Shown: one piece after another, positions 12,140 through 21,921 of the stretch | How positions within the stretch are numbered: the first letter of the stretch is position 1 | Layout: each line of letters opens with the position of its first letter | DNA from: Erwinia endophytica | GTDB lineage: Bacteria > Pseudomonadota > Gammaproteobacteria > Enterobacterales > Enterobacteriaceae | Length of the DNA: 64,000 bases | NCBI RefSeq assembly: GCF_009295515.1 | Contig: NZ_RQVV01000026.1 | Span: forward strand, 62,001 to 126,000 | Direction of reading: 5' to 3' | Notes under the pieces: generated by a model | The model's input: only the letters and a program-made list of their open reading frames with translations | Databases searched by the model: none | Told to the model about the DNA's origin: nothing | Program-made: the position numbers and the translations under genes

Positions 12140-12271
12140 TTATCAAAATCACCGATTGCTTAAAAAAGGATTCTACCATCGTAAAACACGTCTTTCAGCT
12201 CTTTTAACCTACCATTGACTGGTTTTTTGTCACAGGTCACGCAACACACAGAACATCTTATTTTTGTCCTT

Positions 12272-12472
12272 TCAACCACCGCTACGGATGCTGACCATAT
12301 AGTAAATAACCGCTCCTGCCACCACCAGTCCACCGCCAAAACGACGCAGTAGCGTATCCGGCAACTGCACCATTGACAAAATCATCCGCCGCCATATGCG
12401 TGGCGACAGTAAAGGGCCCAACCCTTCCAATATCAACACTAAAGCCAGAGCCATCCAAATAGTTGCATTCAT
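12272..12472 (-). CDS. yjeT: DUF2065 small membrane protein YjeT
   Basis: A 66-residue two-span membrane protein. WMALALVLILEGLGPLL forms the first hydrophobic segment and RRFGGGLVVAGAVIYYM the second, with an interfacial IWRRMI loop. It matches E. coli YjeT nearly residue for residue. Function is unknown. In E. coli it directly follows hflC; here a nine-kilobase glycan operon lies between them. Confidence 0.9.
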   Translation of the reverse strand: MNATIWMALALVLILEGLGPLLSPRIWRRMILSMVQLPDTLLRRFGGGLVVAGAVIYYMVSIRSGG

Positions 12473-12486
12473 AACACGATAAGAAT

Positions 12487-12518
12487 CAAGTAAAAGAGCC
12501 GTAGTATGCCACGGCTCT
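12487..12518 (-). terminator. Terminator of the glycan export operon
   Basis: On the reverse strand AGAGCCGT-GGCATACT-ACGGCTCT is followed by TTTTACTT, 47 bases after the stop of the last operon gene. It separates the inserted operon from yjeT. Confidence 0.8.
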
Positions 12519-12565
12519 TCCTGAGATTCGCCCCGTGAATGTGAAAGATTTTTTCTCAGCGCCAG

Positions 12566-13912
12566 TTAAAAGCGAATCTCTGCTTTCATCCACCACGAAC
12601 TGGCGCTACTTGACCGCGCACTACGATGGCTTGAACCAGAATGAAAACGCGATGAAGGGGCAAACCAGCCCGCTCTGGCTTCCAGCCGAACTTGTGAATA
12701 CGGCCGCCAGCCAATCACCACATCCAACGCCGATCCCAATTTTTTCGTGGTCATACGATCATACTTTGCTGTCAGTTCCGTGGTGTCTTCAACCAGTGCA
12801 GCCAGATGATCCTGACGATAATAGTGATAAATAAGATCGAGGGATACTTCTTTCCCCACATTGATCCCGGCGCCAGCCGTCAGGATATGGATATTGGTCA
12901 GCTCGGGATCCAGCGCGGCGCCATAGATGTTGTACTTCGCCAGTCCACCCAGCGTGGCCTCATTACCCTGTAACCCCGTCTGACGATAACGTTTAGAAAC
13001 ACCATCGTCATCGTCGCTATCACCACTTCCCCACGCATAGCCAAGCGTGAAACGAGGCTGCAACGGCACCTTGAGCAGTCGGAATGTCGCTCCGCCATCC
13101 ACGGCATATCCCCGCAAAGATTGGTCGTCCTGCCGCCCTCTGACGGTTCCCACCTCCAGCCAATGGCTGAGCGCGCCACGCTGAGACGACCAGGAACGTA
13201 CCCCCAGATTCAACTGCCGGTCATTTTTCGCCGCGGAGCGATCATGCTGCCAGACCACATAACCGCCTAATCGCCCGCGCTTACTGACTTCATATTGAGA
13301 AAGTAAGGTCATCAGGTTGTTATTATCGCCGCGCGTACTGCTATCCAGCAGGTTACGCTGCCAGTAATTGACCCGTCCGGCCCCCACTTCGGTCAGCCAC
13401 TTATCGCCGAAGCGGGCGTAGACGCCATCAATATCCTCATCAAACAACCACCGGCGTTCATCACGCAGCAGCCAACGACCTAAACGCACGGTACTGCCTG
13501 GTATCACCAATCCATTCAATTGCAAACCACCCTGATTAAAATTCAGGGTGTCCGTGTTATTGGTTGAACCTCCCGTCTGGCGTTTTTTCTTCTGGATAAA
13601 CTCCATTTCGCCAAAAAAAGAGAGCGGTTTACCCTGAAAAACCGTCATATCCAGCCGTAGAGTGGGTTCAATTTCAATCTTGTTCGTTCTTTTCTCACCG
13701 TATCTGAGCTTCGTGTTTTTGATCTCTTCCGCTTCAAAGATCGCCCGCAGATGAATATTAACAGGCGTTTGCGACGCGTCCTCAACAACCACATTCCCGG
13801 ACTGTTTGAGCTGCCGAAGACGAAGTTTTTCTGGCGAAACCTCGGGTTTCGCTGCGGATTCAAACGGAAAAAACAACACACACAGGGCAATAAGGACACC
13901 ATAGCGGCGCAT
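12566..13912 (-). CDS. AlgE-like outer-membrane beta-barrel (alginate export family)
   Basis: A 448-residue protein with a signal peptide (MRRYGVLIALCVLFFPFESAA) and no further hydrophobic helix. Alternating aromatic/polar strands run to a C-terminal Phe (KAEIRF), as in outer-membrane barrels. The segment RYRQTGLQGNEATLGG and AALDPELTNIHILTAGAG are hallmarks of the alginate-export (AlgE-like) family, so it is probably an anion-selective polymer or sugar channel. No alginate genes are present. The ATG shares one base with the stop of the kinase gene upstream (TGATG), which implies coupled translation. It is the last gene of the operon, and it probably provides the outer-membrane exit for the operon's product (inference). 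Confidence 0.75.
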   Translation of the reverse strand: MRRYGVLIALCVLFFPFESAAKPEVSPEKLRLRQLKQSGNVVVEDASQTPVNIHLRAIFEAEEIKNTKLRYGEKRTNKIEIEPTLRLDMTVFQGKPLSFFGEMEFIQKKKRQTGGSTNNTDTLNFNQGGLQLNGLVIPGSTVRLGRWLLRDERRWLFDEDIDGVYARFGDKWLTEVGAGRVNYWQRNLLDSSTRGDNNNLMTLLSQYEVSKRGRLGGYVVWQHDRSAAKNDRQLNLGVRSWSSQRGALSHWLEVGTVRGRQDDQSLRGYAVDGGATFRLLKVPLQPRFTLGYAWGSGDSDDDDGVSKRYRQTGLQGNEATLGGLAKYNIYGAALDPELTNIHILTAGAGINVGKEVSLDLIYHYYRQDHLAALVEDTTELTAKYDRMTTKKLGSALDVVIGWRPYSQVRLEARAGWFAPSSRFHSGSSHRSARSSSASSWWMKAEIRF

Positions 13913-16188
13913 CACGGATCCTCCCTGACACCCAGCAACGCCTGAATCCTGCCCTCGCATATCGTCAGCAATCGCTCCGTGATCCTCTGCCTCTCGGGGA
14001 ACTGCAGGCTGATACCAATATGACGAGCCAACGCCAAAGCGGTATATATCGCGATATTCCCGTCTTCCTGCCGCCCGGACGCCGCCTGCCAACCGGCAAT
14101 AAAAGCCTGCTCATACCCTGAAAACCCAGTTTCATCTCCTGTCTCACGCAGCGCCTGCTCTTGCAAGTGAGCCAGATAATTCCCCACGTCCAGTGCGGCG
14201 GGCCCGGTAGTGGCAAGGTCAAAATCGAGAATGACAATTTGTTGCGGCGCATCATCCGGCACTAACAGTTGAGCCGGATAAAAATCCCGATGAATAAAAA
14301 CATCCACAGAAGGGAGCAATAACTGCGCCAGTTGCTCACATGACCGGGCCACAGCATTAATCCTTCCGGACCATTCAGGACGCGCTGTTTCTGCGGCGGC
14401 AAGACGCTGGCGCAACACCGCGAGTTCATCCGTCATTGTCCACTTTTTTCCCGCCACGGCTTGCTGTGCGGCGGTACTGCCGTGCAATGTTGCCAGCGCT
14501 TTGCCTGTGCGGTAACCCAACTCATCGGGCGACTGGTGGGCGACATTGAGCAAATCAGTCATCCGCGTCCCGGTCACTTTCTGCTGTAACCAAAGATGGA
14601 GATCGGGTAACGTCGCGAGCGGCTGTGGCACGATAACCTCCGCGTTCCCGCTGAATCCGCCATGCCATAACGCCCGTTGCACCGCATATCCCAGAGGTTC
14701 GAACCCTTTATGTCGATATTTACCAATGACAGAAAATAACCGTTCGCTCAGTGGAGAGTGCCAGTGATATTCCAGCACAGCCCGACGACCTGGTTTACTG
14801 GTGACCGTCTCCGCCGCAATCAGTGTGTTATCCGCGGATAACCCCAGCGCCTTGCGCAAGGTTCCAGCCAGTGCCGACCGGTCCAGCAGCGGCTGTAAAG
14901 ACGCGTCACCAGACCCGGTCAGTTGTTGTGCCCTGTGCATCAGCGCGGCAATATGCCGGGGCCAGCCCGCAGAACGCTTGCGAAACGGTTCCACCGCCAG
15001 TTGCAGAAGCGCCAGTGCGACATGGTCATTGAGATTCGGCGGCAGCACGCCGTTGCGCTGACAATAACCATCATGGAAGGCGGCGATAGTCTGGCGCGCC
15101 ACATCCTGACTAACCGTCTGCTCAATAACTTGCAATTCGATCCGGGCCTGGAACGAGGCTAAATCGATGGCCGGATTACCCAGCCGCGCACGATCCCAGT
15201 CAATGAGTTGTAACTGACCATCGGCATGACGTCTGACCACCTGATCGACAGAGAAGTCGCCATGGATGACCACCGGGCTGAAAGAAGACGGGCGTATTCT
15301 GTCGCTGAGGGCGGTTAGCAACGACATAAATACCGCTTCCTGTTCTGGCAACACCACGCGTAACGTATTTAAAACCCGCCAGGCATCGCTAATGTCATCA
15401 TGAAGAACCGGTGGTCGTGTGGTGCGGGAAAACTCACGACAGTGCATACCCGCCAGTTGACTCCCCATGGCGTAAGCCTCCCCTTTGGGCAATTGCCCCC
15501 CCTGCTCAGGACATAGCGTTTCGCCTTCAATCCATTCCGTTATCAACAGGTGGTAATCGCAGGGGGCGGAAAGCAGCCTGATCTCACCTGCGGCGTTTCC
15601 CAGTTTGTTCCCCGCCAGCATCGCTTCATAGCATCCGGCACTGGCAAAACGCAGCACCGCATAGGGTTGTCTGTTACTGCTCAGCAACGCCAGTAATCTG
15701 CGTTCTGGTTTATAACGTAAAATTTTTAACGTAAGCTCCGCGCTGGCAGATAGTCCTGGCAACCAACGGTGAAAAAGAGCATCACGATCTGGCGTTGCAG
15801 TGAGCAACCGGAGCGCGGGCAAGCCGCGATCATACTGGGGATACGTCAGGATGATCGCCCGTTCGGGCAGCGCCACTGGCGCCAACGGAACCCGCTTTGC
15901 TACCAGAGCCTGTCTTTTTGGATGATGCCAGGAGGAGAGAAAACGCTCCGGAGTCAATGCTTTGGCGAACAGATAGTGTTGCTGACCATCAGCAAACTGC
16001 AGTCGCAGACTAACCGCACAACTGTTGGCTGGTTTATAGCGCACATAATCTATCGTCAATGCCTGAAGCGTGGCGAACTGCGGTAACGCACGCAATGTAT
16101 CCAACAGCAGATCAGCATCCAATAATGTGGCCAACCCCGGCACTCCCGGGTCACGGCTGACAATTTCAGCGTCTTTCTCCTGTAACAT
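13912..16188 (-). CDS. Double-domain APH-type phosphotransferase
   Basis: A 758-residue cytoplasmic protein made of two tandem aminoglycoside-phosphotransferase-like kinase domains. Each has a catalytic loop and a metal-binding motif: VIHGDFSVDQ (about 308) with LIDWDRARLGNPAIDLA, and FIHRDFYPAQ (about 633) with ILDFDLATTGPAALDVGNY. In both, the canonical HxDxxxxN asparagine is Gln. No signal or membrane span is seen. In this operon the likely substrate is a sugar or lipid-linked glycan rather than an antibiotic (inference). AAGGA precedes the ATG. It starts 14 bases after the ABC exporter and overlaps the barrel gene by one base. Fold assignment is confident; the substrate is unknown. Confidence 0.7.
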   Translation of the reverse strand: MLQEKDAEIVSRDPGVPGLATLLDADLLLDTLRALPQFATLQALTIDYVRYKPANSCAVSLRLQFADGQQHYLFAKALTPERFLSSWHHPKRQALVAKRVPLAPVALPERAIILTYPQYDRGLPALRLLTATPDRDALFHRWLPGLSASAELTLKILRYKPERRLLALLSSNRQPYAVLRFASAGCYEAMLAGNKLGNAAGEIRLLSAPCDYHLLITEWIEGETLCPEQGGQLPKGEAYAMGSQLAGMHCREFSRTTRPPVLHDDISDAWRVLNTLRVVLPEQEAVFMSLLTALSDRIRPSSFSPVVIHGDFSVDQVVRRHADGQLQLIDWDRARLGNPAIDLASFQARIELQVIEQTVSQDVARQTIAAFHDGYCQRNGVLPPNLNDHVALALLQLAVEPFRKRSAGWPRHIAALMHRAQQLTGSGDASLQPLLDRSALAGTLRKALGLSADNTLIAAETVTSKPGRRAVLEYHWHSPLSERLFSVIGKYRHKGFEPLGYAVQRALWHGGFSGNAEVIVPQPLATLPDLHLWLQQKVTGTRMTDLLNVAHQSPDELGYRTGKALATLHGSTAAQQAVAGKKWTMTDELAVLRQRLAAAETARPEWSGRINAVARSCEQLAQLLLPSVDVFIHRDFYPAQLLVPDDAPQQIVILDFDLATTGPAALDVGNYLAHLQEQALRETGDETGFSGYEQAFIAGWQAASGRQEDGNIAIYTALALARHIGISLQFPERQRITERLLTICEGRIQALLGVREDP

Positions 16189-16202
16189 TCATCCTTTCCT
16201 TG

Positions 16203-18026
16203 TTAAATAACTGCCATCCGTGATGTGTCGGACTGTTGCATAGCCCACAGTTCGGCATAACGTCCCCGATTTGCCAGTAGCTGTTCATGCGTCCCTTGTT
16301 CTCTGACTTGCCCCTCCTCAAGCAGCAGAATGCGCTGAGCGCAGGCGGCAAAAGAGAGGTTATGGGTCACGATCAGCGTACTCCTGCCAGTCATCAGTTG
16401 GCGCAATGCGTCCATCAGATGGTACTCACTCTCGCTATCCAGCCCCGTACCTGGCTCATCAAGCAACAGGATAGGGCTGGACCTGATCGCCGCACGGGCT
16501 ACGGAAATCCGCTGGCGTTGCCCGCCAGAAAGAGAGTTGCCGCGTTCACTCAATACTGTGTCGTAGCCATCCGGTAGTCGCAGGATAAAATCGTGTGCTC
16601 TGGCCAGACGGGCGGCGGCGTAGATCTGTTCATCCGTCACCGCCTCCGTCGCGGCCAGCGCGATGTTTTCACGTACCGTCAAACCAAACAGCAGGTTGTC
16701 CTGTGGAACATAACTGATATTTTGCCGGACGCTTTTCACCGTACAGTCGCGGAGATCCTGGCCATCAATCGTAATCCGCCCCTCAAGCGGGTCATATAAA
16801 CGCAGTAGCAAGCTGAACAGCGTAGATTTACCGGTACCGGAAGGCCCGACGATCGCCAGCGATTCCCCGGCATTCAGCGTAAAACTGACCTGCTGCAAAA
16901 TATTTTTTCCTGTCCCCCTTGCCGATGAATAGCCAAAACTGACCCGGTCAAAGCAGATCTCCCCACGGACGCCAGACAAGGCTTTCGCGTCGTGTCGATC
17001 CACAATTTCAGGCTTCATATCCAGCAAGGTTGTCACCCGTTCACCGGCTGCTAACGCCTTTGACAGGCGACCGGCATATTTGGCGTACTCGCGTACCGGG
17101 CGAAAGGAGTTTTTCAGGTAAGAAACAAATATCAGCAAATCACCTGCCGACATCCAACCTTTGAGCACATTATTAGCGCCGTAAAACAACACCAGGGCGG
17201 TGGCCACTGCAATCAGTAAGTCGACCTTACGCTCCAGTCCCGCCAGCAGACGGCGTGACTTCACGTTTTGCTGCAGGCTTTTGCCATCATCACTGGCAAA
17301 GCTCCTGGCGGCCACATTTTCCAGAGACAATGCCTGTACCACCGCGATAGCCCCCAGGAATTCTGCCGAACTGGCGGCCAGCGCCCCTTCTCGTTTGCGC
17401 TGATCGCGGCTAACCTTATGCACTTTGCTACTGGTTTTTCGGGTGATCCAGAGCAGCACGGGCATTAACAGCAATGAAAGCAACGTCATTTCCCAGTTGA
17501 TGTACAACATCATGCTGAACATACCGATCAGAATCAGGATATTTGCTAATAGCGGCACCAGAGCCGTGATGATCGCTTCCCTCAGCATGCCGATATCATT
17601 AATTAATCGGGTGGTCAGGTCGCCGGTTTTTGCCCGCTGGTGGAACCCCAGCGACAGGCTTTGCAGATGGTTGAACAGTTCCCGGCGCGCGGAACTGATT
17701 ATCCGACTCCCGGCAACCGCCAGACCAATGGTGCTCAAATAGCTCAGGCCCGCTTTGATCGCTGCAATCAAAATGACGCTACCAGAGCAAATCAACAGCA
17801 GATTTACCAGGCTCAAATTAGGCAACATAGCATCCAGCTTACTGGGGATTCTGTTGCCATGTTGACGCAGCAAATCGTCAATGATAAACGCCAGCGGCCA
17901 GGGCTCCAGCAGGCGCATACAGGTCGCCAACAGCAGCGCAATAAGCGCCCGAATGACTAACCAGCGTTGCTGATGGAGCCAGGGAGAAAAACGGGACGCC
18001 ACCCGTAACCAGGGATGGGACTTCAT
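16203..18026 (-). CDS. Fused ABC exporter (MsbA-like permease and ATPase)
   Basis: A 607-residue half-transporter. Six hydrophobic spans lie in residues 20-300, then a nucleotide-binding domain follows. The latter shows Walker A GPSGTGKST, Q-loop YVPQDN, signature LSGGQRQR, Walker B ILLLDEP and the switch histidine in VTHN. This is the exporter architecture used for lipid A (MsbA), cyclic glucan (NdvA) and peptides, acting as a homodimer. It overlaps the upstream glycosyltransferase by 4 bases (ATGA). Position suggests that it moves the glycolipid or oligosaccharide built by the three glycosyltransferases across the inner membrane (inference). Confidence 0.88.
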   Translation of the reverse strand: MKSHPWLRVASRFSPWLHQQRWLVIRALIALLLATCMRLLEPWPLAFIIDDLLRQHGNRIPSKLDAMLPNLSLVNLLLICSGSVILIAAIKAGLSYLSTIGLAVAGSRIISSARRELFNHLQSLSLGFHQRAKTGDLTTRLINDIGMLREAIITALVPLLANILILIGMFSMMLYINWEMTLLSLLLMPVLLWITRKTSSKVHKVSRDQRKREGALAASSAEFLGAIAVVQALSLENVAARSFASDDGKSLQQNVKSRRLLAGLERKVDLLIAVATALVLFYGANNVLKGWMSAGDLLIFVSYLKNSFRPVREYAKYAGRLSKALAAGERVTTLLDMKPEIVDRHDAKALSGVRGEICFDRVSFGYSSARGTGKNILQQVSFTLNAGESLAIVGPSGTGKSTLFSLLLRLYDPLEGRITIDGQDLRDCTVKSVRQNISYVPQDNLLFGLTVRENIALAATEAVTDEQIYAAARLARAHDFILRLPDGYDTVLSERGNSLSGGQRQRISVARAAIRSSPILLLDEPGTGLDSESEYHLMDALRQLMTGRSTLIVTHNLSFAACAQRILLLEEGQVREQGTHEQLLANRGRYAELWAMQQSDTSRMAVI

Positions 18027-19198
18027 GTTGCTCTTCCACTAAACTCAACACCGGCGACCTGCAGTATTTCTTCAACCACCACCTGCCAGCTGTGATGTTG
18101 GATAACATGCTCTCTGGCCGCCGTTCCCAGTTGGTTGCGCAAAGCAGCATCATCCACCAACCGCTTCAGCGCGGCGCAAAGCGCGGCAGGTTGACCCGGC
18201 TCCACCAGTAATCCGGTCTTGCCGTCACTGATCACCTGATCAAGATGACCAACCCGCGAGGTGACAACGGGCAAGTTTGCTGCCATATATTCGTAGATTT
18301 TCAGCGGTGAAAAGTAGAATCCCGCCATTTCGGGATAAGGCGCCACGGCGATATCCATGACTGACAACCACTGCGGGACAGCGGCTGGATCAACAGCACC
18401 GGTAAAAACGACATTAGCAATCAAACCACTGTGCGTTACTTCATTCATCAGGCTGGCCTTTTCCGGCCCATCGCCCACAATAAGTAACCAACTCTCGGGT
18501 CGCTGTGCCTGTAGTCGCGCGAACCCTTGTAACAACGTATCCAGGCCATGCCACGGTTTCAACGTCCCCAGAAAACCAATGACTACCGCGCCTGAAGGCA
18601 CTTGTGCGAGTGTCTGCCGCGAGGTACACGCAAATCGCAGTGGGTTAACCCCATTGGCTATTACATGAATATGCTGCGTAGTCGCGGCAAAAGAGACGAG
18701 ATAATCTTTCACGCCGGGGGATACTGCAATAACCGCCGTCGCACTGGTCAGTAAACGGCGTAATGTGTCGACTGCCCGGTCTTCAGCAACCAATTGTCGG
18801 TAGTTACGCTGCTCTTCAATCAATGGCGCGTTCACTTCCAACACGGTCTTCCAACCCTGGCTATGGGCATATTCCAGTCCGGCGTAGCTCCACAGTGAAT
18901 AACGCTCATAAACCAGGTCAAAGGGTCCCTGCTCGCTCAGTGCCTGTACCAACGGCTGATTGCTTTCCAACGCGGCATGGGCACGAACCAGAGCCTCCCC
19001 TGCCGGGATCTCTGGCAAACGAACCAGTTGAACACCCGCTAAATCAGCTGGAGGGGAACCACCGATCCGACTGGCGAAAAGTACAATATGGGCTCCCTTT
19101 TTCAACAAGGCGCGAAGCACCTCCTGGACATGAACCGAAGCGCCTTTACAACCAAAAACAGGAATACCGACATCGGCACAGATGTAAGCTATACGCAT
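18023..19198 (-). CDS. Family 4 glycosyltransferase
   Basis: A 391-residue GT-B-fold enzyme. The N-terminal acceptor half begins MRIAYICADVGIPVFGCKGASVH with a Gly-rich loop. The C-terminal donor half contains GTLKPWHGLDTLL, LIVGDGPEK and the nucleotide-sugar segment FSPLKIYEYMAANLPVVTS, ending in GKTGLLVEPG. These features place it among retaining GT4 transferases. Donor and acceptor cannot be read from sequence. It lies 33 bases after the preceding glycosyltransferase gene and overlaps the ABC exporter by 4 bases. No membrane span is seen. Confidence 0.85.
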   Translation of the reverse strand: MRIAYICADVGIPVFGCKGASVHVQEVLRALLKKGAHIVLFASRIGGSPPADLAGVQLVRLPEIPAGEALVRAHAALESNQPLVQALSEQGPFDLVYERYSLWSYAGLEYAHSQGWKTVLEVNAPLIEEQRNYRQLVAEDRAVDTLRRLLTSATAVIAVSPGVKDYLVSFAATTQHIHVIANGVNPLRFACTSRQTLAQVPSGAVVIGFLGTLKPWHGLDTLLQGFARLQAQRPESWLLIVGDGPEKASLMNEVTHSGLIANVVFTGAVDPAAVPQWLSVMDIAVAPYPEMAGFYFSPLKIYEYMAANLPVVTSRVGHLDQVISDGKTGLLVEPGQPAALCAALKRLVDDAALRNQLGTAAREHVIQHHSWQVVVEEILQVAGVEFSGRAT

Positions 19199-19231
19199 AA
19201 TAAAAATCCTTTTCAGTGCTCACTGTCGGGC

Positions 19232-20437
19232 TTATCCCTGACCCAAATGAAAAATAGTTCTCAGTTTTGCCGTATTGCGATCCACATCGTATTCCCGAGC
19301 GATCATTTCCCTGGCCTGGCGAGACAGTTTTTCCCGGGTGTCAGCCTCTTGCAGCAGACGAGCCATCGCCAGTGCCAATTCCCCGGGATTATCAGGCTCA
19401 ACACACAGCCCTGTTTCTTGATCCACGACCAGTTCAGGGATCCCCACCACCCGGGTTGAGATAACCGGTGTTCCCAGGGCCATAGCCTCTACCAGGATCG
19501 TCGGTAAACCATCCCGATCGCCATCCTCGCTGATAGTACAAGGGGCCACCACCATGGCGGCCTGCTGTATTGCCTCTGCCACCCGGTCACGCGGTAATGG
19601 TCCCGTCAACGTCACTCGCTCTTCCAGCCCTGCGTTCTGGATGCCAGCGTCCAACTGCTCCCGCAACGGCCCGTCACCAATCAAGGTACAGTGGAACGAT
19701 AATCCCATCGCTTGCAGTCGCGCGAGGGAGTCAATCAACAACAAAAACCCTTTTTTAGCCACCAGACGGCCAGCCGCAACGATTTCAGGCGGACGTTGGT
19801 AAGGTGAACACCAGGGAAACTGCCGAAGATCCAGACCGTTATAAATACGACTGGTTTTTTGCTTATTGGCGGCATACTGCTCACAAAGCCAGCGAAGGTT
19901 GTAGTCCGAGACCGTGACAACATGGCTGGCATCCTGCAACTTACGAGGCAGTTGAATATCCTGCTCATAATGGAAATAGATATCTTTCGCATGCGCGGTT
20001 AAAGACCAGCTCACGCCACTGAATTTTGCCGCCAAACGGGCAACGGTAGCGGCCTGCGTAGCAAAATGCGCATGCAGATGCTGGATGTTCCGCTGCCTGA
20101 TCAGCAACGCCATCTTGATCCCCTGCGCCAGTTCGTGAACACTGTGCGCTTTCTCCTCTGCCAATCTTTCGGCAAAGCCCGGCAGAACATCCAGCGCCTC
20201 ACTGACCAGCCCCCAGAAACTTTCTACATTGCGCTGTTTATCGCTCAGGCGAATGACAGGAGCCTGCACCTTGCCAATATCCGGCTGGAAATGGCTTTCC
20301 ATGACCGGCCCGAGGGCAAAAATATCCACCCTCATACCCGCCCGTTCGTGGGCCAGAATTTCATTCACCACGAAAGTTTCAGAAAAACGAGGGTAACGCT
20401 TGAGGACATAGCCTACGTGCAACGTTTCTACTGCCAT
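19232..20437 (-). CDS. Family 4 glycosyltransferase
   Basis: A 401-residue GT4-type protein. It starts MAVETLHVGYVLKRYPRFSETF, a form common in colanic-acid WcaL-like and other exopolysaccharide transferases. The N-terminal half has LHAHFATQAATVARLAA; the donor half has AAGRLVAKKGF, LIGDGPLREQLD and GLPTILVEAMALGTPVISTRVVGIPELV with its catalytic Glu. The start has GGAGAG upstream and overlaps the previous gene by 10 bases. The sugar is unknown. Confidence 0.87.
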   Translation of the reverse strand: MAVETLHVGYVLKRYPRFSETFVVNEILAHERAGMRVDIFALGPVMESHFQPDIGKVQAPVIRLSDKQRNVESFWGLVSEALDVLPGFAERLAEEKAHSVHELAQGIKMALLIRQRNIQHLHAHFATQAATVARLAAKFSGVSWSLTAHAKDIYFHYEQDIQLPRKLQDASHVVTVSDYNLRWLCEQYAANKQKTSRIYNGLDLRQFPWCSPYQRPPEIVAAGRLVAKKGFLLLIDSLARLQAMGLSFHCTLIGDGPLREQLDAGIQNAGLEERVTLTGPLPRDRVAEAIQQAAMVVAPCTISEDGDRDGLPTILVEAMALGTPVISTRVVGIPELVVDQETGLCVEPDNPGELALAMARLLQEADTREKLSRQAREMIAREYDVDRNTAKLRTIFHLGQG

Positions 20438-21633
20438 GACAGGCTCTCCTTACAGATGACCCGCCCTTTCATCATGACCTGAACACTTTCCGCCACTTGC
20501 TCAAGTCCAGAAAAATTGAGTACATCACGTGGCGAGACAAAATTGTGTGGCTCCGCCAACCACTCATTTAAAAACTCAACGGTCAGTTTGTCGGGGTGAA
20601 TACAATCCATCACCCCCAGTTGGGCCAGTCGTTCGGCCCGGATCCACTGTTCCTGACGGGGAGAAACACGCGGCACAATCAACGCCGCCTTACCGAAGGT
20701 GAGAATTTCCATCACCGTGTTATATCCCCCCATCGCCACGACCGAGCTGGCATGACGGAGTAGCTTCAGCGGTTCTGCGACAAACTCAACGATGCGTTTT
20801 TCTGGGTGGTCAGCAATCAGTTGGTTCAGCGTCAGACGCTGCGCTTCAGGCATCATTGAACCGGTCACCAAAATCCCTTGCATCCCCTCAGGTAAAACCG
20901 CGCAAGCAAAAGTCCGCGCCAGATGGAAACCATCCTGGCCGCCCCCCACCACACAGAGCACATAAGGCTGCTGCGGGGGAAGAATGCCGTCACGAGGACT
21001 TTCTGTTTGCGTACGACAAGCCGCATCCAGATACCCGGTAAAGGTTATTTTCCGTTGAATGGATGAGTTTAAATAATATTCCTTACGCATGTCATAGAGT
21101 TTGTCATCACCATAAACCCAGATCGATGAGTAAAAATTCTCAATGGCTTCATTATTCTCTTGTTTATCCCACTGATATTTTACCGATTGCGGATCGTCAA
21201 TAATATCGCGCAATCCCAACACCATATGCGTATTATTGCTTGAAAGTAATGGGAAGCTCAGATCCAATTCACGCATGGCGCCACGCGGCACGTTATCCAC
21301 TACCATAATATCGGGCAAAAATACATTAAGGGCTGCGTAAATAACTTGCGCACGCAACTTGACCAGAGATTTAATTTTTTTCCCCAATGAACGTGGGAGG
21401 TATTTCCCTTCGGGAGTTTTAATATAAGAAGGAAGAATAAGACTGTCAGCACCGGGTGGAAGCGTAAATCGTCCCGCTTCACGTACCCCAGAGATCAGCA
21501 AGACTTCCGCATCAGGGCAGGCTTTCAATACCGCCTGACTGAGCAGCATATTACGCCGAATATGGCCAAAGCCCATAGTATCATGCGAATAAAATACACA
21601 GCGTAGCGGCCGTGATTTTTTGGAAGAGTCCAT
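20428..21633 (-). CDS. Predicted glycosyltransferase (COG4671/MurG-like fold)
   Basis: A 401-residue first gene of the operon. The opening VFYSHDTMGFGHIRRNMLLS is the glycine- and histidine-containing loop of the COG4671 group of predicted GT-B transferases, related to MurG/GT28. The C-terminal half has VVGGGQDGFHLAR and VVAMGGYNTVMEILTFGKAALIVPR, the nucleotide-sugar site of MurG-like enzymes. Such proteins are found beside GT4 and ABC transporter genes in other bacteria. No signal or membrane span is seen. ACAGGAA precedes the ATG. Donor and acceptor are unknown. Confidence 0.75.
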   Translation of the reverse strand: MDSSKKSRPLRCVFYSHDTMGFGHIRRNMLLSQAVLKACPDAEVLLISGVREAGRFTLPPGADSLILPSYIKTPEGKYLPRSLGKKIKSLVKLRAQVIYAALNVFLPDIMVVDNVPRGAMRELDLSFPLLSSNNTHMVLGLRDIIDDPQSVKYQWDKQENNEAIENFYSSIWVYGDDKLYDMRKEYYLNSSIQRKITFTGYLDAACRTQTESPRDGILPPQQPYVLCVVGGGQDGFHLARTFACAVLPEGMQGILVTGSMMPEAQRLTLNQLIADHPEKRIVEFVAEPLKLLRHASSVVAMGGYNTVMEILTFGKAALIVPRVSPRQEQWIRAERLAQLGVMDCIHPDKLTVEFLNEWLAEPHNFVSPRDVLNFSGLEQVAESVQVMMKGRVICKESLSWQ

Positions 21634-21921
21634 TTCCTGTCATCCTTTTTCTGATGCAGCATTCCATGTTTCACCACATAAACAGAGGAATGTTGACCAT
21701 TTAAATTAAAATCTTTCCATAATGTTATTTTTTATAATTAAAAATAAACCATTCCCACTCTAAAAATAATCGAGAAGAGAGATTACACAATGCCCCAGAC
21801 AGCGTCAATGTTAAACATTCCTAAAGAGAAATGAATAATTATTAAAACGATTTGGCATCCTATTTGATTTATTTTATTAAAATAATACCAAATATATAAG
21901 TAATTAACGAAATACAAGCAA
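21634..21921 (-). promoter_or_regulatory. AT-rich leader and promoter region of the glycan operon
   Basis: About 290 bases without coding signal, strongly AT-rich from 21700 to 21920, lie between the first operon gene and the hflC terminator. The operon promoter must be here, but no single -35/-10 pair stands out. The composition is typical of H-NS-bound DNA (inference). Confidence 0.5.

Noticed and set aside
13912..16188. Aminoglycoside resistance gene
   Set aside because: Although the fold is APH-like, the protein is a double-domain kinase embedded in a glycosyltransferase/ABC operon, with altered catalytic loops.
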